From Pseudomonadota bacterium (GTDB lineage: Bacteria; Pseudomonadota; Alphaproteobacteria; Rhodobacterales; Rhodobacteraceae), in NCBI GenBank assembly GCA_020161615.1, contig JAIUPD010000005.1, forward strand, positions 248,001 through 312,000: 64,000 bases of DNA. Direction: 5' to 3'. The notes beneath the pieces were generated by a model. It was not told the DNA's origin and did no database searches. It was given only the letters and a program-made list of their open reading frames with translations. Below, one piece after another: positions 29,939-39,063 of the stretch. Numbering within the stretch: the first letter of the stretch is position 1; every line of letters begins with the position of its first letter. Made by a program: the position numbers and the translations under genes.

Positions 29939-31051
29939 TCAGGCCAGAGCCTCGTCCAAGAGCCGCTCCAGCGCCGCGCGCGGCACATCGCCGGTCACGA
30001 AGGCCTCGCCGATCCCCCGCGCCAGGATGAAGCGCATCCGCCCATCCTGCACCTTCTTGTCTTGCGCCATCAGGTCGATCAGCCCCTCGCGCCCCGGCAA
30101 CTCGCCCGGAATGTCCGACAGCTTCCGCTTCATCCCCATCCGCGCCAGATGCTCGGCCACCCGCTCGGGCGCCTCCTGCGAACAGAGCCCCAGCCTCGCC
30201 GACAGGTCAAAGGCCAGCAGGCAGCCGATCGCCACCCCTTCCCCATGCAGCAGCCGGTCGGAATAGCCCGTCGCCGCCTCCAGCGCATGGCCGAACGTAT
30301 GGCCCAGGTTCAACAGCGCCCGATCCCCCTGCTCGGTCTCGTCGCGCTCGACCAGATCGGCCTTCATGCGCACCGCATGGCGCACCGCCTCCTGCCGCAG
30401 GTCCTTGTCACCCGCGGCCATGGCCGGGGCATTCGCCTCAAGCCATTGAAAAAAGGCGGCATCCCCCAGCAGCCCGTATTTCACCACCTCGCCATAGCCG
30501 GCCAGGAAATCCCGCCCGGGCAGACTGTCCAGCGCGTCGATGTCGCACAAGACCAGCGAGGGCTGGTGGAACGCCCCCACCAGATTCTTGCCCAGCGGCG
30601 AGTTGATCCCGGTCTTGCCGCCCACGGAACTGTCCACCTGCGCCAGAAGCGATGTCGGCACCTGCACGAAGCGCACGCCCCGGCGCAGCACGGCGGCGGC
30701 AAAACCCACCAGATCGCCGATCACCCCGCCGCCCAGCGCCACCACCATATCGCCGCGCTCGACCTTCTGGCCGATCAGCCATTCCACGACTTGTTCCAGA
30801 AAGCGCCAGCTTTTCGTCCCCTCGCCCGGCGGCAGGATCAGCGCCGCCATCGCGACGCCCCCGGCCTCGAGCCCCGCACGAAGCCGCGAAAGCTGGGCGG
30901 CGGCGACCGTCTCCTCGGTCACCACGGCGACCCGGGGACGGCGCAGCAGCGGCAGGATCTCGGCCCCCGCGCGCTCCATCAGCCCGCGGCCGACCTGCAC
31001 GGTATAGGAGCGCGCGCCCAGATTCACCCGCACGTCGTCGATATTGCTCAT
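29939..31051 (-). CDS. aroB: 3-dehydroquinate synthase AroB
   Basis: AroB converts DAHP to 3-dehydroquinate in the shikimate pathway, using NAD and a divalent metal. The 370-residue protein has the family motifs ILPPGEGTKSW, VALGGGVIGDLVGFAAAVLRRG, SSVGGKTGINSPLGKNLVG and NLGHTFGHALEAATGYS. It overlaps aroK by 4 bases (31048-31051), a conserved pairing of shikimate genes. The start is secure from the overlap and family length. Confidence 0.95.
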   Translation of the reverse strand: MSNIDDVRVNLGARSYTVQVGRGLMERAGAEILPLLRRPRVAVVTEETVAAAQLSRLRAGLEAGGVAMAALILPPGEGTKSWRFLEQVVEWLIGQKVERGDMVVALGGGVIGDLVGFAAAVLRRGVRFVQVPTSLLAQVDSSVGGKTGINSPLGKNLVGAFHQPSLVLCDIDALDSLPGRDFLAGYGEVVKYGLLGDAAFFQWLEANAPAMAAGDKDLRQEAVRHAVRMKADLVERDETEQGDRALLNLGHTFGHALEAATGYSDRLLHGEGVAIGCLLAFDLSARLGLCSQEAPERVAEHLARMGMKRKLSDIPGELPGREGLIDLMAQDKKVQDGRMRFILARGIGEAFVTGDVPRAALERLLDEALA

Positions 31052-31611
31052 GGCTTTCCCGGCAGATCTGGGACCGACAGGACATCGGGACGCGAGGCCA
31101 GCGTCTCGACCACCTTTTCGGCCGTTGTTTCAATGGCATACTCGGCGGTTGTCGGCACGATCAGATCGGCCTCGGCATAGGCGGGCTCGCGCGCCGCCAT
31201 CAGTTCGGCCAGCGTCCGGTAGGGATTGGCGGTCTTCAGCAAGGGCCGCGTATCCTTGCGCCGCACCCGGGCCCAGAGCGTGTCCAGATCCGCCTTCAAC
31301 CAGACCGAGACACCGTAGTCGCTGATCCGCCGCCGCGTCTCGGCCCGCAGGAACGCGCCGCCCCCCACCGACAACACGCAGGGTTCGCCATCCAGCAGCC
31401 GCGCGATCACCTGCGCCTCCTTGTCGCGAAAGAAGGCCTCGCCGTCGCGGGCGAAGATCTCGGCGATGGTGGCATTGGCGGCGCGCTCGATCTCGGCATC
31501 GGAATCGAGGAAGGGCACGCCCAGCACGGCCGCCAGCTCCTTGCCGACAGCGGATTTGCCGGCGCCCATCATGCCGACCATCACGACAGTCTTCTTCAGC
31601 CTCGGCTTCAT
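31048..31611 (-). CDS. aroK: shikimate kinase AroK
   Basis: AroK phosphorylates shikimate with ATP. The 187-residue protein has the P-loop GMMGAGKSAVGKELA at about residues 13-27, the shikimate-binding DSDAEIERA block and the GGGAFLRAETRR segment. It precedes aroB with a 4-base overlap, and the two are expressed as one unit from the interval shared with the divergent 54-aa gene. Confidence 0.94.
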   Translation of the reverse strand: MKPRLKKTVVMVGMMGAGKSAVGKELAAVLGVPFLDSDAEIERAANATIAEIFARDGEAFFRDKEAQVIARLLDGEPCVLSVGGGAFLRAETRRRISDYGVSVWLKADLDTLWARVRRKDTRPLLKTANPYRTLAELMAAREPAYAEADLIVPTTAEYAIETTAEKVVETLASRPDVLSVPDLPGKP

Positions 31612-31777
31612 CGGCGATTCCCTGCCGCCCTCCCCCGGGACGGATCACAAGCTGGCGATTTTTCGCTGCGCGCCCCTGAATGGCGTGAACTCGCGCCGAG
31701 TTCCAGTTATAAATCACCGTGAACGGCCGCGGTACGTCAGCGCAGCCGAGGAAACAAAGAGACGAGGACCGAGCCCC

Positions 31778-31942
31778 ATGCCCCGATACGACGACGGCCC
31801 CGGATTTTTTGGTTACCTGTTCCGCCTGGTGGTGGTTCTGGTGCTGGTCGGCGGCGTCGGCTTTGTCGCCTTCGCCTATTTCGGCGACCTGAGCCATCCG
31901 CCGGAACCGCGCAGCCTGCCCGTCGACCTGCAGCTGGGCTGA
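31778..31942 (+). CDS. small membrane protein, 54 aa
   Basis: The ATG at 31778 follows a GACGAGGACCGAG stretch. The product MPRYDDGPGFFGYLFRLVVV continues as one long hydrophobic span (about residues 13-36), then a short periplasmic proline-rich tail ending LPVDLQLG. The gene lies 6 bases before the 533-aa exported protein gene, so it appears to be the first gene of a three-gene operon ending in a XerD-type recombinase. The family is not recognised by me. Confidence 0.62.
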   Translation: MPRYDDGPGFFGYLFRLVVVLVLVGGVGFVAFAYFGDLSHPPEPRSLPVDLQLG

Positions 31943-31948
31943 GCCATC

Positions 31949-33550
31949 ATGCGCAGGCGCCCTCTTCCCGGAACCGAATCACCCCGCCGGACGGATCGGG
32001 GGTTCGGGGCGTGGCTGGCGCTGGCCCTGATGCTGGCCGGTCCCCTCGCCGCGCAGGAGGTGACGCCGCTCTCCGCCATCGACTGGCTGCGCCGTGGCCA
32101 TGAGGCCGGCGGACCCGGGGCCTATCCGGTGACGCCGCCCCTTACCGCGCGCGATGTGGCGATCTCGGTCCGCGCGCTTGATGCCTTGCGACCCGAGGCC
32201 GTGGGCCTGTTCCCCGCCGCGCGCGTGGGCCTTCCGGCGACGCTCTGGGGGCCGACGCCCGCCCGCGCCCTCGCCGATCTGATCAACGACCTGCCCGCCG
32301 ACATGCTGCCGGCGCTGCGCGATCTGTCGCACCGGCTGCTTCTGGCCGAGTTCAACGCCCCCCTGCCCGACACAACCCCCGCGGCCGCCCCCGATTTCCT
32401 GCTGGCCCGGATCGACAAGCTGGTCGAGTTCGGCGCCCTCGATCAGGCGGCGGCACTGCTCGACACGCTCGATTCGCCGGTCCCGGTGCTGCGGCTCAGG
32501 CGCTTCGACATCGCGCTTCTCCTGGGCGACGAGGACCGCGCCTGCACCACGATCACCGGCAACGAGCCGCCGATCGAGGATGACGCGGCGCTGATCTTCT
32601 GCCTTGCCCGCGCCGGCGATTGGGACGGGGCCGTGGCGCGCCTCGACGCGACCCTCGCCGAGCATCGCATGTCCCCCTATCTGGCCGAACTGCTCACGCA
32701 ATTCCTCCATGACGAGGAAACGCTGGAAGGCTCGCCCACGCTCCTGCCGCCGCCGCCGGGCACGCCCGACCCCCTGACCTGGCGCCTGCGCGAGGCGGTG
32801 GGCGATGCCCAGCCCTCGCTGGGAATGCCGGTGGCCTATGCCCATGCCGATCTGCGCGGGCTTCAGGGCTGGCGCAGCCAGATCGAGGCGGCCGAGCGGC
32901 TGACCCGCGTCGGCGCCCTCTCGCCCAACCGCCTGCTGGGACTTTATACCGAGCGCCGCGCGGCCGCGTCGGGCGGGATCTGGGAGCGCGTGAGCGCCAT
33001 CCAGCGCCTCGACACCGCGCTGCGCGACGCCGATGCCGAGGCCGCGGGTCCTGCGCTTCTGGCCGCCTGGCCGCTGGTTCAGGCGGGCGAACTGGAGGTG
33101 GCGATGGCCGCGCTCTTTGCCCAGCCGCTCAGCCAGCTGCCCCTGACCGGCGAGGCGCAGGCGCTGGCCTTCCGCATCGGGCTGTTGTCGCCCGATTACG
33201 AGACCGTCGCCCTCGGCCTCGACACGGCGACGGCCGATCCCGCCAGCCGCTTCCTCGCCGCCATCGCCCGCGGCCTCGACCCGGCCGACAGCCGCGGCGC
33301 CCTGCCCGGCGAACTCGCGGGTGCCGTGGCGCTGGCCTTCGGCCCCGAGCCGCCGCTGCCGCCCGAGATGGCCGAGCGTCTGGCCCAGGGTCGCCTGGGC
33401 GAGGAAATCCTGCGCATTCTCAACGCGCTCGGCGGCCCCGGCGATCCGCGCCTGCTGGCCGAGGGGCTGAGCGCGCTGCGCGCTCTGGGGCTCGAGGATA
33501 TCGCGCGGCGCACCGCGCTCGAAAGCCTGCTCCTCGAACGGAACGGCTGA
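31949..33550 (+). CDS. exported helical-repeat protein, 533 aa, function unknown
   Basis: The protein starts with an N-terminal signal or anchor segment (FGAWLALALMLAGPLAAQE, about residues 19-37). The rest is alanine/leucine-rich helical sequence with a TPR-like character (LVEFGALDQAAALLDTLDSP, FCLARAGDWDGAVARLDATL, AWPLVQAGELEVAMAALFA), so it is probably a periplasmic solenoid. The stop overlaps the recombinase start by one base (TGATG), which strongly suggests coupled translation. I know no defined role. Codon usage is native. Confidence 0.6.
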   Translation: MRRRPLPGTESPRRTDRGFGAWLALALMLAGPLAAQEVTPLSAIDWLRRGHEAGGPGAYPVTPPLTARDVAISVRALDALRPEAVGLFPAARVGLPATLWGPTPARALADLINDLPADMLPALRDLSHRLLLAEFNAPLPDTTPAAAPDFLLARIDKLVEFGALDQAAALLDTLDSPVPVLRLRRFDIALLLGDEDRACTTITGNEPPIEDDAALIFCLARAGDWDGAVARLDATLAEHRMSPYLAELLTQFLHDEETLEGSPTLLPPPPGTPDPLTWRLREAVGDAQPSLGMPVAYAHADLRGLQGWRSQIEAAERLTRVGALSPNRLLGLYTERRAAASGGIWERVSAIQRLDTALRDADAEAAGPALLAAWPLVQAGELEVAMAALFAQPLSQLPLTGEAQALAFRIGLLSPDYETVALGLDTATADPASRFLAAIARGLDPADSRGALPGELAGAVALAFGPEPPLPPEMAERLAQGRLGEEILRILNALGGPGDPRLLAEGLSALRALGLEDIARRTALESLLLERNG

Positions 33551-34485
33551 TGGCCTGCCCGCCCGACCCGCGCGCGATCTCGACCTTCCTCGAGGCCATC
33601 GCCGCCGAAAACGGCGCCGCGCGCAACACGCTGCTCGCCTATGGCCGGGACCTGATGCATGCGAGCGCCTGGTTCGCCGGGCAATCCTCAAGTCTCGCCG
33701 GAGCCGACCGCGAGGGGGTCGAGGGCTATCTCGTCGCCCTAGACGCCGAGGGCCTGTCCCGCTCCACCCGCGCCCGCCGCCTCTCGGCCCTCAAGCAATT
33801 CTACCGCTTCGCCTATGACGAGGGCTGGCGCGCCGACAATCCGACCCTGCGCATCGACGGCCCGGGCCGCAGCCAGCGCCTGCCCGGCACGCTGAGCGAG
33901 GCCGAGGTCACGCGCCTGCTGGACGCGGCCCGCGACCATGGGCCCGATGCCGCGACAAGGGCCCGCAACGCCTGCCTTTTCGAGTTGCTCTATGCCACCG
34001 GCCTCCGGGTCAGCGAGTTGGTCGGCCTGCCCGATGCCGCGCTGCGCGGCGCGCCCGAAATGATCATGGTCCGTGGCAAGGGCGGCAAGGACCGGCTGGT
34101 GCCGCTGTCTGACCCCGCCCGTGCCGCGACCGCCATCTGGCTCGATCACCGCGACCGGGCCGAGGCCGCGGCCCGCAAGCGCGGCCAGCCGCCCTCGCGC
34201 TTCCTCTTCCCGGCCAAGGGGGCCGAGGGGCATCTCAGCCGCATCCGCTTTCACGGGCTGGTCAAGGAGATCGCGCTCAAGGCCGGGCTCGACCCCGCGC
34301 GGGTCAGCCCGCATGTGCTGCGCCACGCCTTCGCCACCCATCTGCTGGCGGGCGGCGCCGACCTCAGGGTGATCCAGACGCTGCTGGGCCACGCCGACCT
34401 CGGCACGACCGAGATCTATACGCATGTCCTGGACGAACGCCTGCGCCAACTGGTGATGGAGCATCATCCACTGGCCAGAGAGTGA
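33550..34485 (+). CDS. xerD: tyrosine recombinase, XerD type
   Basis: XerC/XerD proteins resolve chromosome dimers at dif. The 311-residue protein has the N-terminal SAM-like domain and a complete catalytic domain: ATGLRVSELVGL (first Arg), HVLRHAFATHLLAGG (His-x-x-Arg), LLGHADLGTTEIYTHV (His and nucleophilic Tyr). The length and end are typical of XerC/XerD. Assignment to XerD over XerC rests on overall appearance and is less certain. It is chromosomal in codon usage and unrelated to the integrase at 62-63 kb. Confidence 0.85.
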   Translation: MACPPDPRAISTFLEAIAAENGAARNTLLAYGRDLMHASAWFAGQSSSLAGADREGVEGYLVALDAEGLSRSTRARRLSALKQFYRFAYDEGWRADNPTLRIDGPGRSQRLPGTLSEAEVTRLLDAARDHGPDAATRARNACLFELLYATGLRVSELVGLPDAALRGAPEMIMVRGKGGKDRLVPLSDPARAATAIWLDHRDRAEAAARKRGQPPSRFLFPAKGAEGHLSRIRFHGLVKEIALKAGLDPARVSPHVLRHAFATHLLAGGADLRVIQTLLGHADLGTTEIYTHVLDERLRQLVMEHHPLARE

Positions 34486-34545
34486 CGGCCCGGACCCAAG
34501 GGGCTGACAAAGATGCGGTCTCGCATGCATCGCTCCCGTCACCCT

Positions 34546-34568
34546 GTAGGGTGGGATTTCATCCCACC
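34546..34568. repeat. REP-like palindrome
   Basis: A single copy of the GTAGGGTGGGAT / ATCCCACC palindrome lies between the convergent recombinase gene and the 382-aa gene, 60 bases after one stop and 11 before the other. It could act as a bidirectional terminator. Confidence 0.8.
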
Positions 34569-34579
34569 CCGAGCGCCCT

Positions 34580-35728
34580 CTACGGCAGGAACACCATCTC
34601 CCGCTGCAGAAGCGCCCGATAGATCGCCTCGAACCCGCGGTTCACCGCCAGCCCCGCCCTGCTTTCCGCAACCGGCCCGGTCACCACCAGCCGCAGCAGC
34701 GCCAGCCCCTCGGGGCCGGGCTGGGCCTCCACCTCGGCGAGGCTGCCCAGCATCGCCCCGAAACTCGCGCCCGAAGCCGTCGCAACCTCCTGCCAGCGCC
34801 GCGCCACCGCCTCGGCCAGAGGCTCCAGCGCCTCGCCCTCAGGCCAGCCCAGGCTCAGGACCAGCACCGCCGTCGCCTCCACCCCGGTCGAGAAATCCGC
34901 CAGCAACAGGCTGCGCCAGCCCTGGCCCGAGCCCCCGGGCGCCCGCCCGGTCACTGCCGCCAGCGGGTCGCCCACCGCGATCCCCGAGGCATCGGGCAAG
35001 AGATAGGCCCTGAGCAGCACGCCCCGGTCCAGCCCCTCCAGCATCCCGACCATCGCCGCCATCGCCGGATCGTCGCGGGCCGACGCCGCCTCGGCCCGTT
35101 GCAAGGCGCCGAGGATCGGCCAGGTGCTGCCATGCCGCAGCACCGCCCCCTCGACCTGCACCCGCGCCGACCGGCCCAGCATCCCCCGGAACGGATCCCC
35201 CGGGGCGCGGGCGGTCAGATCGATCTGCCCCTCCTCGCCCGCCGCCAGCGCCGTCACCCCGCCTTCCGTGACCCGTGCATAGCCCCGCGCCTGCAGCGCT
35301 GCGGGCACCCCGGCCGCCGCCGCGGGATCCAGCCGATACACCCCACCCCAAAGGGGCGGCGCGGCGAACAGGATCATCTGCTCGATATCGGCAGGGGCGA
35401 AGCCGACCTGTTCTCGCCATTGCCCGGCGGGAATGCCGATCGCCTCGGCCAGCGGCCCGGGCGGCACGGCCCGCGCCGCGCTCTGCACCTCGGCGGGCAG
35501 CCGACTGCTGACAATGGGCGCGGGCAGGCTTCGCGCCGCGGCCAGATCGCCAAAGCCGATCTCGGCCCGGGCCATGCCGGGGGTTACCATCAGTGCCGGA
35601 ATCCGGTGCAGCATGGCGCGAAACGCTGCCGTGTCCGAGCGGGCGAAGAAACCGGGCGCGGCATCTTCCGCCCCGGCCGAGAGCGGCAACAGCAGAACCA
35701 CGGTCAGAAGGGCCGAGAAAAGGCGCAT
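34580..35728 (-). CDS. exported hypothetical protein, 382 aa
   Basis: The protein has a signal peptide (MRLFSALLTVVLLLPLSAGA) and no later membrane span, so it is probably periplasmic. The sequence alternates short strands and helices with blocks such as FGDLAAARSLPAPIVSSRLP, GVYRLDPAAAAGVPAALQA and LLLADFSTGVEATAVLVLSL. I recognise no enzyme motif. It sits between XerD and a LysE-type exporter on the same strand as the latter, 65 bases downstream of it, possibly in one transcript. Confidence 0.6.
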   Translation of the reverse strand: MRLFSALLTVVLLLPLSAGAEDAAPGFFARSDTAAFRAMLHRIPALMVTPGMARAEIGFGDLAAARSLPAPIVSSRLPAEVQSAARAVPPGPLAEAIGIPAGQWREQVGFAPADIEQMILFAAPPLWGGVYRLDPAAAAGVPAALQARGYARVTEGGVTALAAGEEGQIDLTARAPGDPFRGMLGRSARVQVEGAVLRHGSTWPILGALQRAEAASARDDPAMAAMVGMLEGLDRGVLLRAYLLPDASGIAVGDPLAAVTGRAPGGSGQGWRSLLLADFSTGVEATAVLVLSLGWPEGEALEPLAEAVARRWQEVATASGASFGAMLGSLAEVEAQPGPEGLALLRLVVTGPVAESRAGLAVNRGFEAIYRALLQREMVFLP

Positions 35729-35793
35729 GAAGAACCTCTTGAAGCCATGAAAGCCTCAAGCCTGCCAAACCGGGCGCCTGCGGGCAAGCGGCC

Positions 35794-36423
35794 TCAGGCC
35801 CGGCGCAGCGCCGCCGTCATCACCCCCATGCCGACCAACGCCACGCCTCCGGCCCGCGACAGGCCGGCGATGACCCCGGGCCGACCGATCCGCACCCGCA
35901 TCCGGTCGGCGAGCAGCGCATAGGCCAGCGTGTTGAGCCCGGCGAGGCCCACGAACGTGGCGATCAGGATGGCGAATTGCGGCAGCAGCGGCGACGAGGG
36001 ATCGACGAATTGCGGCACGAAGGCCACGAAGAAGGCGATGCTCTTGGGGTTCAGCGCCGTGACCAGCGCCGCATGGCCGAAGACGGCGCGGGCCGGCAGG
36101 GCCCCGGTCTCGGCCAGCGCGCCCAGCGCCGCGCCGCTGCCTGCACTCCGCCAGAGCTGCACGCCCAGATAGACCAGATAGACCGCGCCCACCCATTTCA
36201 GCACGGTGAAGAGCGTGGCCGAGGCCAGCACCAGCGCCCCCAGCCCCATGAGCGAGGCGCTCATCGCCAGGAAATCACCCAGCGTGACGCCAGCCACCGT
36301 GGCCAGCGCCACCCGGCGGCCCTGGCTCAAGGCATAGCTGAGGATCAACAGGACCGTCGGCCCCGGAATCAGCAGAAGGACGACCGAAGCGGCGACGAAG
36401 GCAAACCAGAGATGCAGATCCAT
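35794..36423 (-). CDS. LysE/RhtB-family exporter
   Basis: The 209-residue membrane protein belongs to the amino-acid exporters of the LysE/RhtB type. The N-terminal signature FVAASVVLLLIPGPTVLLIL contains the PGP motif in the first membrane span. TVLKWVGAVYLVYLGVQLWR and the ALNPKSIAFFVAFVPQFVD block are also typical. About six hydrophobic spans are visible. The start at 36423 gives the usual N-terminus. A much longer open frame reads through into tdk and ychF territory and is spurious. The substrate is unknown. Confidence 0.88.
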   Translation of the reverse strand: MDLHLWFAFVAASVVLLLIPGPTVLLILSYALSQGRRVALATVAGVTLGDFLAMSASLMGLGALVLASATLFTVLKWVGAVYLVYLGVQLWRSAGSGAALGALAETGALPARAVFGHAALVTALNPKSIAFFVAFVPQFVDPSSPLLPQFAILIATFVGLAGLNTLAYALLADRMRVRIGRPGVIAGLSRAGGVALVGMGVMTAALRRA

Positions 36424-36759
36424 GAGCGGGCTCCTGTTCAGGGCCCCAGCAAAGACAGATTGCCCAGGTCCCCGCAAGAGGTCGCGCGACAGGCCCGCAG
36501 GTCCCGCGGCGACTCCTGTCCGCAACCCCATCGTGTCCCCCGGATCCCGCGCCGGCCACCCCCGGCAACCTCCCCCGCCGGACCCGGCGCTTTGGCCGCC
36601 TCCCCGCCCCGGCATGGGACAGTCTTGCGATTTCCTTAATACGCGGGGCCAAGCCCTTGAAAAGGCAGTGACAGGCAGGGTGTCCCATGCGTGGGACAGG
36701 CACGGGCCCGGCGCAAGAATCGGGTTCCCAGCCCGCCCGCCCCGCGCTATCACCCGGCC
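36424..36759. promoter_or_regulatory. 336-bp divergent regulatory interval with TGTCCCA palindrome
   Basis: No gene is visible between the LysE-type gene and tdk. The notable feature is a perfect palindrome with arms TGTCCCA (36681-36687) and TGGGACA (36692-36698) around TGCG, 62 bases before the tdk start. A further half-site TGGGACAG occurs near 36615. It could be an operator or a hairpin. Confidence 0.4.
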
Positions 36760-37338
36760 ATGGCCAAGCTCTATTTCCACTATTCGACGATGAACGCCGG
36801 CAAGTCGACGATCCTCCTGCAGGCGGCCTATAATTACCGCGAGCGGGGGATGGAGCCCTATCTCGTCACCGCCCGTTTCGACAACCGGGCGGGTGAGGGA
36901 AGGATCGGCTCGCGGATCGGAATCGCCTCGCCCGCCGACACGTTCGAGCCGGGCGAGGATCTCTATGCCAAGATCGCGGCCCGGCTGCAGAAGGGTCCCT
37001 GCGCCTGTATCTTCATCGACGAGGCGCAGTTCCTGTCGAAAGAGCAGGTCTGGGACCTGGCCCGCACCGTGGACGACCTCGGCGTGCCGGTGATGTGCTA
37101 CGGGCTGAGGGTCGATTTCCAGGGCCAGCTCTTCCCCGGCTCCGCCGCGCTGCTGGCGCTGGCCGACGAGATGCGCGAGGTTCGCACCATCTGCCATTGC
37201 GGCCGCAAGGCTACGATGGTGATCCGCCAGGACGCTCAGGGCCGCGCCATCAGGGAAGGCGCCCAGGTCCAGATCGGCGGCAACGAAACCTATGTCTCGC
37301 TCTGCCGCAAGCACTGGCGCGAGGCGATGGGCGCCTGA
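36760..37338 (+). CDS. tdk: thymidine kinase Tdk
   Basis: Tdk phosphorylates thymidine (and deoxyuridine) for salvage. The 192-residue type II enzyme has the P-loop YSTMNAGKSTILLQ (residues 8-21), the Walker B FIDEAQFL, the lasso region, and zinc-binding cysteines (CHCGRKA and the C-terminal SLCRKHW). The ATG at 36760 gives the standard N-terminus MAKLYFHYSTMNAGKS. A palindromic element lies upstream and a G/C hairpin follows the stop. Confidence 0.93.
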   Translation: MAKLYFHYSTMNAGKSTILLQAAYNYRERGMEPYLVTARFDNRAGEGRIGSRIGIASPADTFEPGEDLYAKIAARLQKGPCACIFIDEAQFLSKEQVWDLARTVDDLGVPVMCYGLRVDFQGQLFPGSAALLALADEMREVRTICHCGRKATMVIRQDAQGRAIREGAQVQIGGNETYVSLCRKHWREAMGA

Positions 37339-37360
37339 TCCGCGCCCGCAGCGGCGCAAG

Positions 37361-37378
37361 CGGGGGGCCAGCCCCCCG
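37361..37378. terminator. hairpin between convergent tdk and ychF
   Basis: CGGGGGG, the loop CCAG, then CCCCCCG followed by CCCTTTGCG lies 22 bases after tdk and about 77 before the ychF stop. It probably ends tdk transcription. Confidence 0.5.
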
Positions 37379-37454
37379 CCCTTTGCGTTCTCTGGGTGCA
37401 GCGGCCCCCCGGCTCCGGTCGCCCGAAGGAACTGAGGGCGAAACCCCTCTCCGG

Positions 37455-38552
37455 TCAGGCGTTGAACAGGAAATGCAGGACGTCGCCGTCCTTGACCTCG
37501 TAGGTCTTGCCCTCGACGCGGAACTTGCCGGCTTCCTTGGCGCCGGCCTCGCCCTTGCCCGCCACGTAATCGGCATAGGCAATGGTTTCCGCCCGGATGA
37601 AGCCCTTCTCGAAATCGCCATGGATCACCCCGGCCGCAGCGGGCGCCAACGTCCCCTTGTGGATGGTCCAGGCGCGGGCCTCTTTCGGGCCCACGGTGAA
37701 ATAGGTCTGCAGGCCCAAGAGGTCGTAACCCGCGCGGATCAGCCGGTCGAGGCCCGCTTCCTCCAGCCCCATCTCCGAGAGGAACATCTCGGCCTCCTCG
37801 GCGTCGAGCTGGCTGATCTCCTCCTCGATCCGGGCCGAGATCACCACGACGCCCGCGCCCTGCCCCTTGGCCATCGCCTCGACCCGCGCGGTCTGGGCAT
37901 TGCCGCTGGCGGCCGAGCTTTCCTCGACGTTGCAGACATAGAGCACCGGTTTCGAGGTCAGAAGCTGCAGCATCCGCCAGGCCTTCTGGTCGTCCTCTGA
38001 CACCGTGACCGACCGCGCGGGCTTGCCGTCCTCCAGCACCTTCTGGGCCAGCGCCAGCAGGCGGTCCTGATCGGCGGCTTCCTTGTCGTTGCCCTTCAGC
38101 TTGCGGGCGAGGTTCGCCCGGCGCCGCTCGATCGATTCCAGATCGGCCAGCATCAGCTCGGTCTCGATGGTCTCGGCATCCGCCACCGGGTCGATGCGGC
38201 CCTCGACATGGGTGATGTCGCCATCCTCGAAGCAGCGCAGCACATGGGCGATGGCGTCGCATTCGCGGATATTGGCCAGGAACTGGTTGCCCAGCCCCTC
38301 GCCCTTGGACGCGCCGCGCACCAGGCCTGCGATATCGACGAAGGTCATCCGCGTCGGAATGATCTGTTTGGAGCCGGCAATCGCCGCCAGCGTCTCCAGC
38401 CGCGCGTCGGGCACTGCCACCTCGCCCACATTGGGCTCGATGGTGCAGAAGGGGAAGTTCGCGGCCTGCGCCGCCGCCGTCCTGGTCAGCGCGTTGAAGA
38501 GGGTCGACTTGCCGACATTCGGCAGACCCACGATGCCCATCTTGAAGCCCAT
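37455..38552 (-). CDS. ychF: redox-regulated ATPase YchF (Obg family)
   Basis: YchF is a universally conserved Obg-family P-loop protein that binds ATP rather than GTP and associates with ribosomes. The 365-residue protein has the G1 motif [15 protein letters not shown] (residues 8-22), [20 protein letters not shown], and NVEE in place of the GTPase NKxD motif, explaining ATP preference. It ends with a C-terminal TGS-like domain finishing DVLHFLFNA. The ATG at 38552 is preferred because GGAGG lies 5 bases upstream and the length matches the family. Confidence 0.94.
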   Translation of the reverse strand: MGFKMGIVGLPNVGKSTLFNALTRTAAAQAANFPFCTIEPNVGEVAVPDARLETLAAIAGSKQIIPTRMTFVDIAGLVRGASKGEGLGNQFLANIRECDAIAHVLRCFEDGDITHVEGRIDPVADAETIETELMLADLESIERRRANLARKLKGNDKEAADQDRLLALAQKVLEDGKPARSVTVSEDDQKAWRMLQLLTSKPVLYVCNVEESSAASGNAQTARVEAMAKGQGAGVVVISARIEEEISQLDAEEAEMFLSEMGLEEAGLDRLIRAGYDLLGLQTYFTVGPKEARAWTIHKGTLAPAAAGVIHGDFEKGFIRAETIAYADYVAGKGEAGAKEAGKFRVEGKTYEVKDGDVLHFLFNA

Positions 38553-38612
38553 CATTCCCTCCGGCGCCACATTCGCGCCGCTTCTAGGGCGAAGGCGCCC
38601 GGCGGGCAAGCC

Positions 38613-39023
38613 TCAGAAGGGTTTCACCACCACGACCCAGAGGATGGCGATGACGCCGATCACGCTGACCTCGTTGAAGATGCGCAGGAAGCGGTCGCTT
38701 TCGCGGAATTCGCCACGGCGCGCGCGGGCCAGCATCCGGCCGGTCCAGACGTAATGCGCGGCCAGCAGCAGGACGAGGGTGATCTTCAGATGCGTCCAGG
38801 GCGCGAAGCTCCAGACCGACCAGGCGAGCCACAGCCCGGTCAGCGCGGCGATGACGCCCAGACCCGAGGAAAAGCGGTAAAGCCGGAAGGTCAACTCGCC
38901 GATCTGGGTCGGCGCCCCCTCGGCCGCCGCCCGCTTCCAGTAGATCAGCGCGCGCGGCACGGCGAAGATGGAGGTCATCCAGCCCATGACGCAGAGAATG
39001 TGGATGATCTTGACCCAGTCCAT
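38613..39023 (-). CDS. HemJ/CopD-like membrane protein
   Basis: The 136-residue protein has four hydrophobic spans. It resembles the HemJ (UPF0093/CopD) family: a histidine in the first span ([14 protein letters not shown]), LRFYRF-like sequence replaced here by [11 protein letters not shown], and the hallmark C-terminus [23 protein letters not shown]. HemJ oxidises protoporphyrinogen IX in many alphaproteobacteria. This copy lacks the PRLFVYH motif of true HemJ (it has [10 protein letters not shown]), so it may be a paralogue. It follows just upstream of ychF on the same strand. Confidence 0.6.
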   Translation of the reverse strand: MDWVKIIHILCVMGWMTSIFAVPRALIYWKRAAAEGAPTQIGELTFRLYRFSSGLGVIAALTGLWLAWSVWSFAPWTHLKITLVLLLAAHYVWTGRMLARARRGEFRESDRFLRIFNEVSVIGVIAILWVVVVKPF

Positions 39024-39063
39024 GCGCCCCTGATGCCCCGTTGCGCCTCCCGGTGCAAGGGGG

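Noticed and set aside
33550-34485. XerD-type recombinase as the integrase of a mobile element
   Set aside because: Its neighbours and codon usage are chromosomal, no att repeats flank it, and its length and motifs fit the housekeeping dimer-resolution recombinases.
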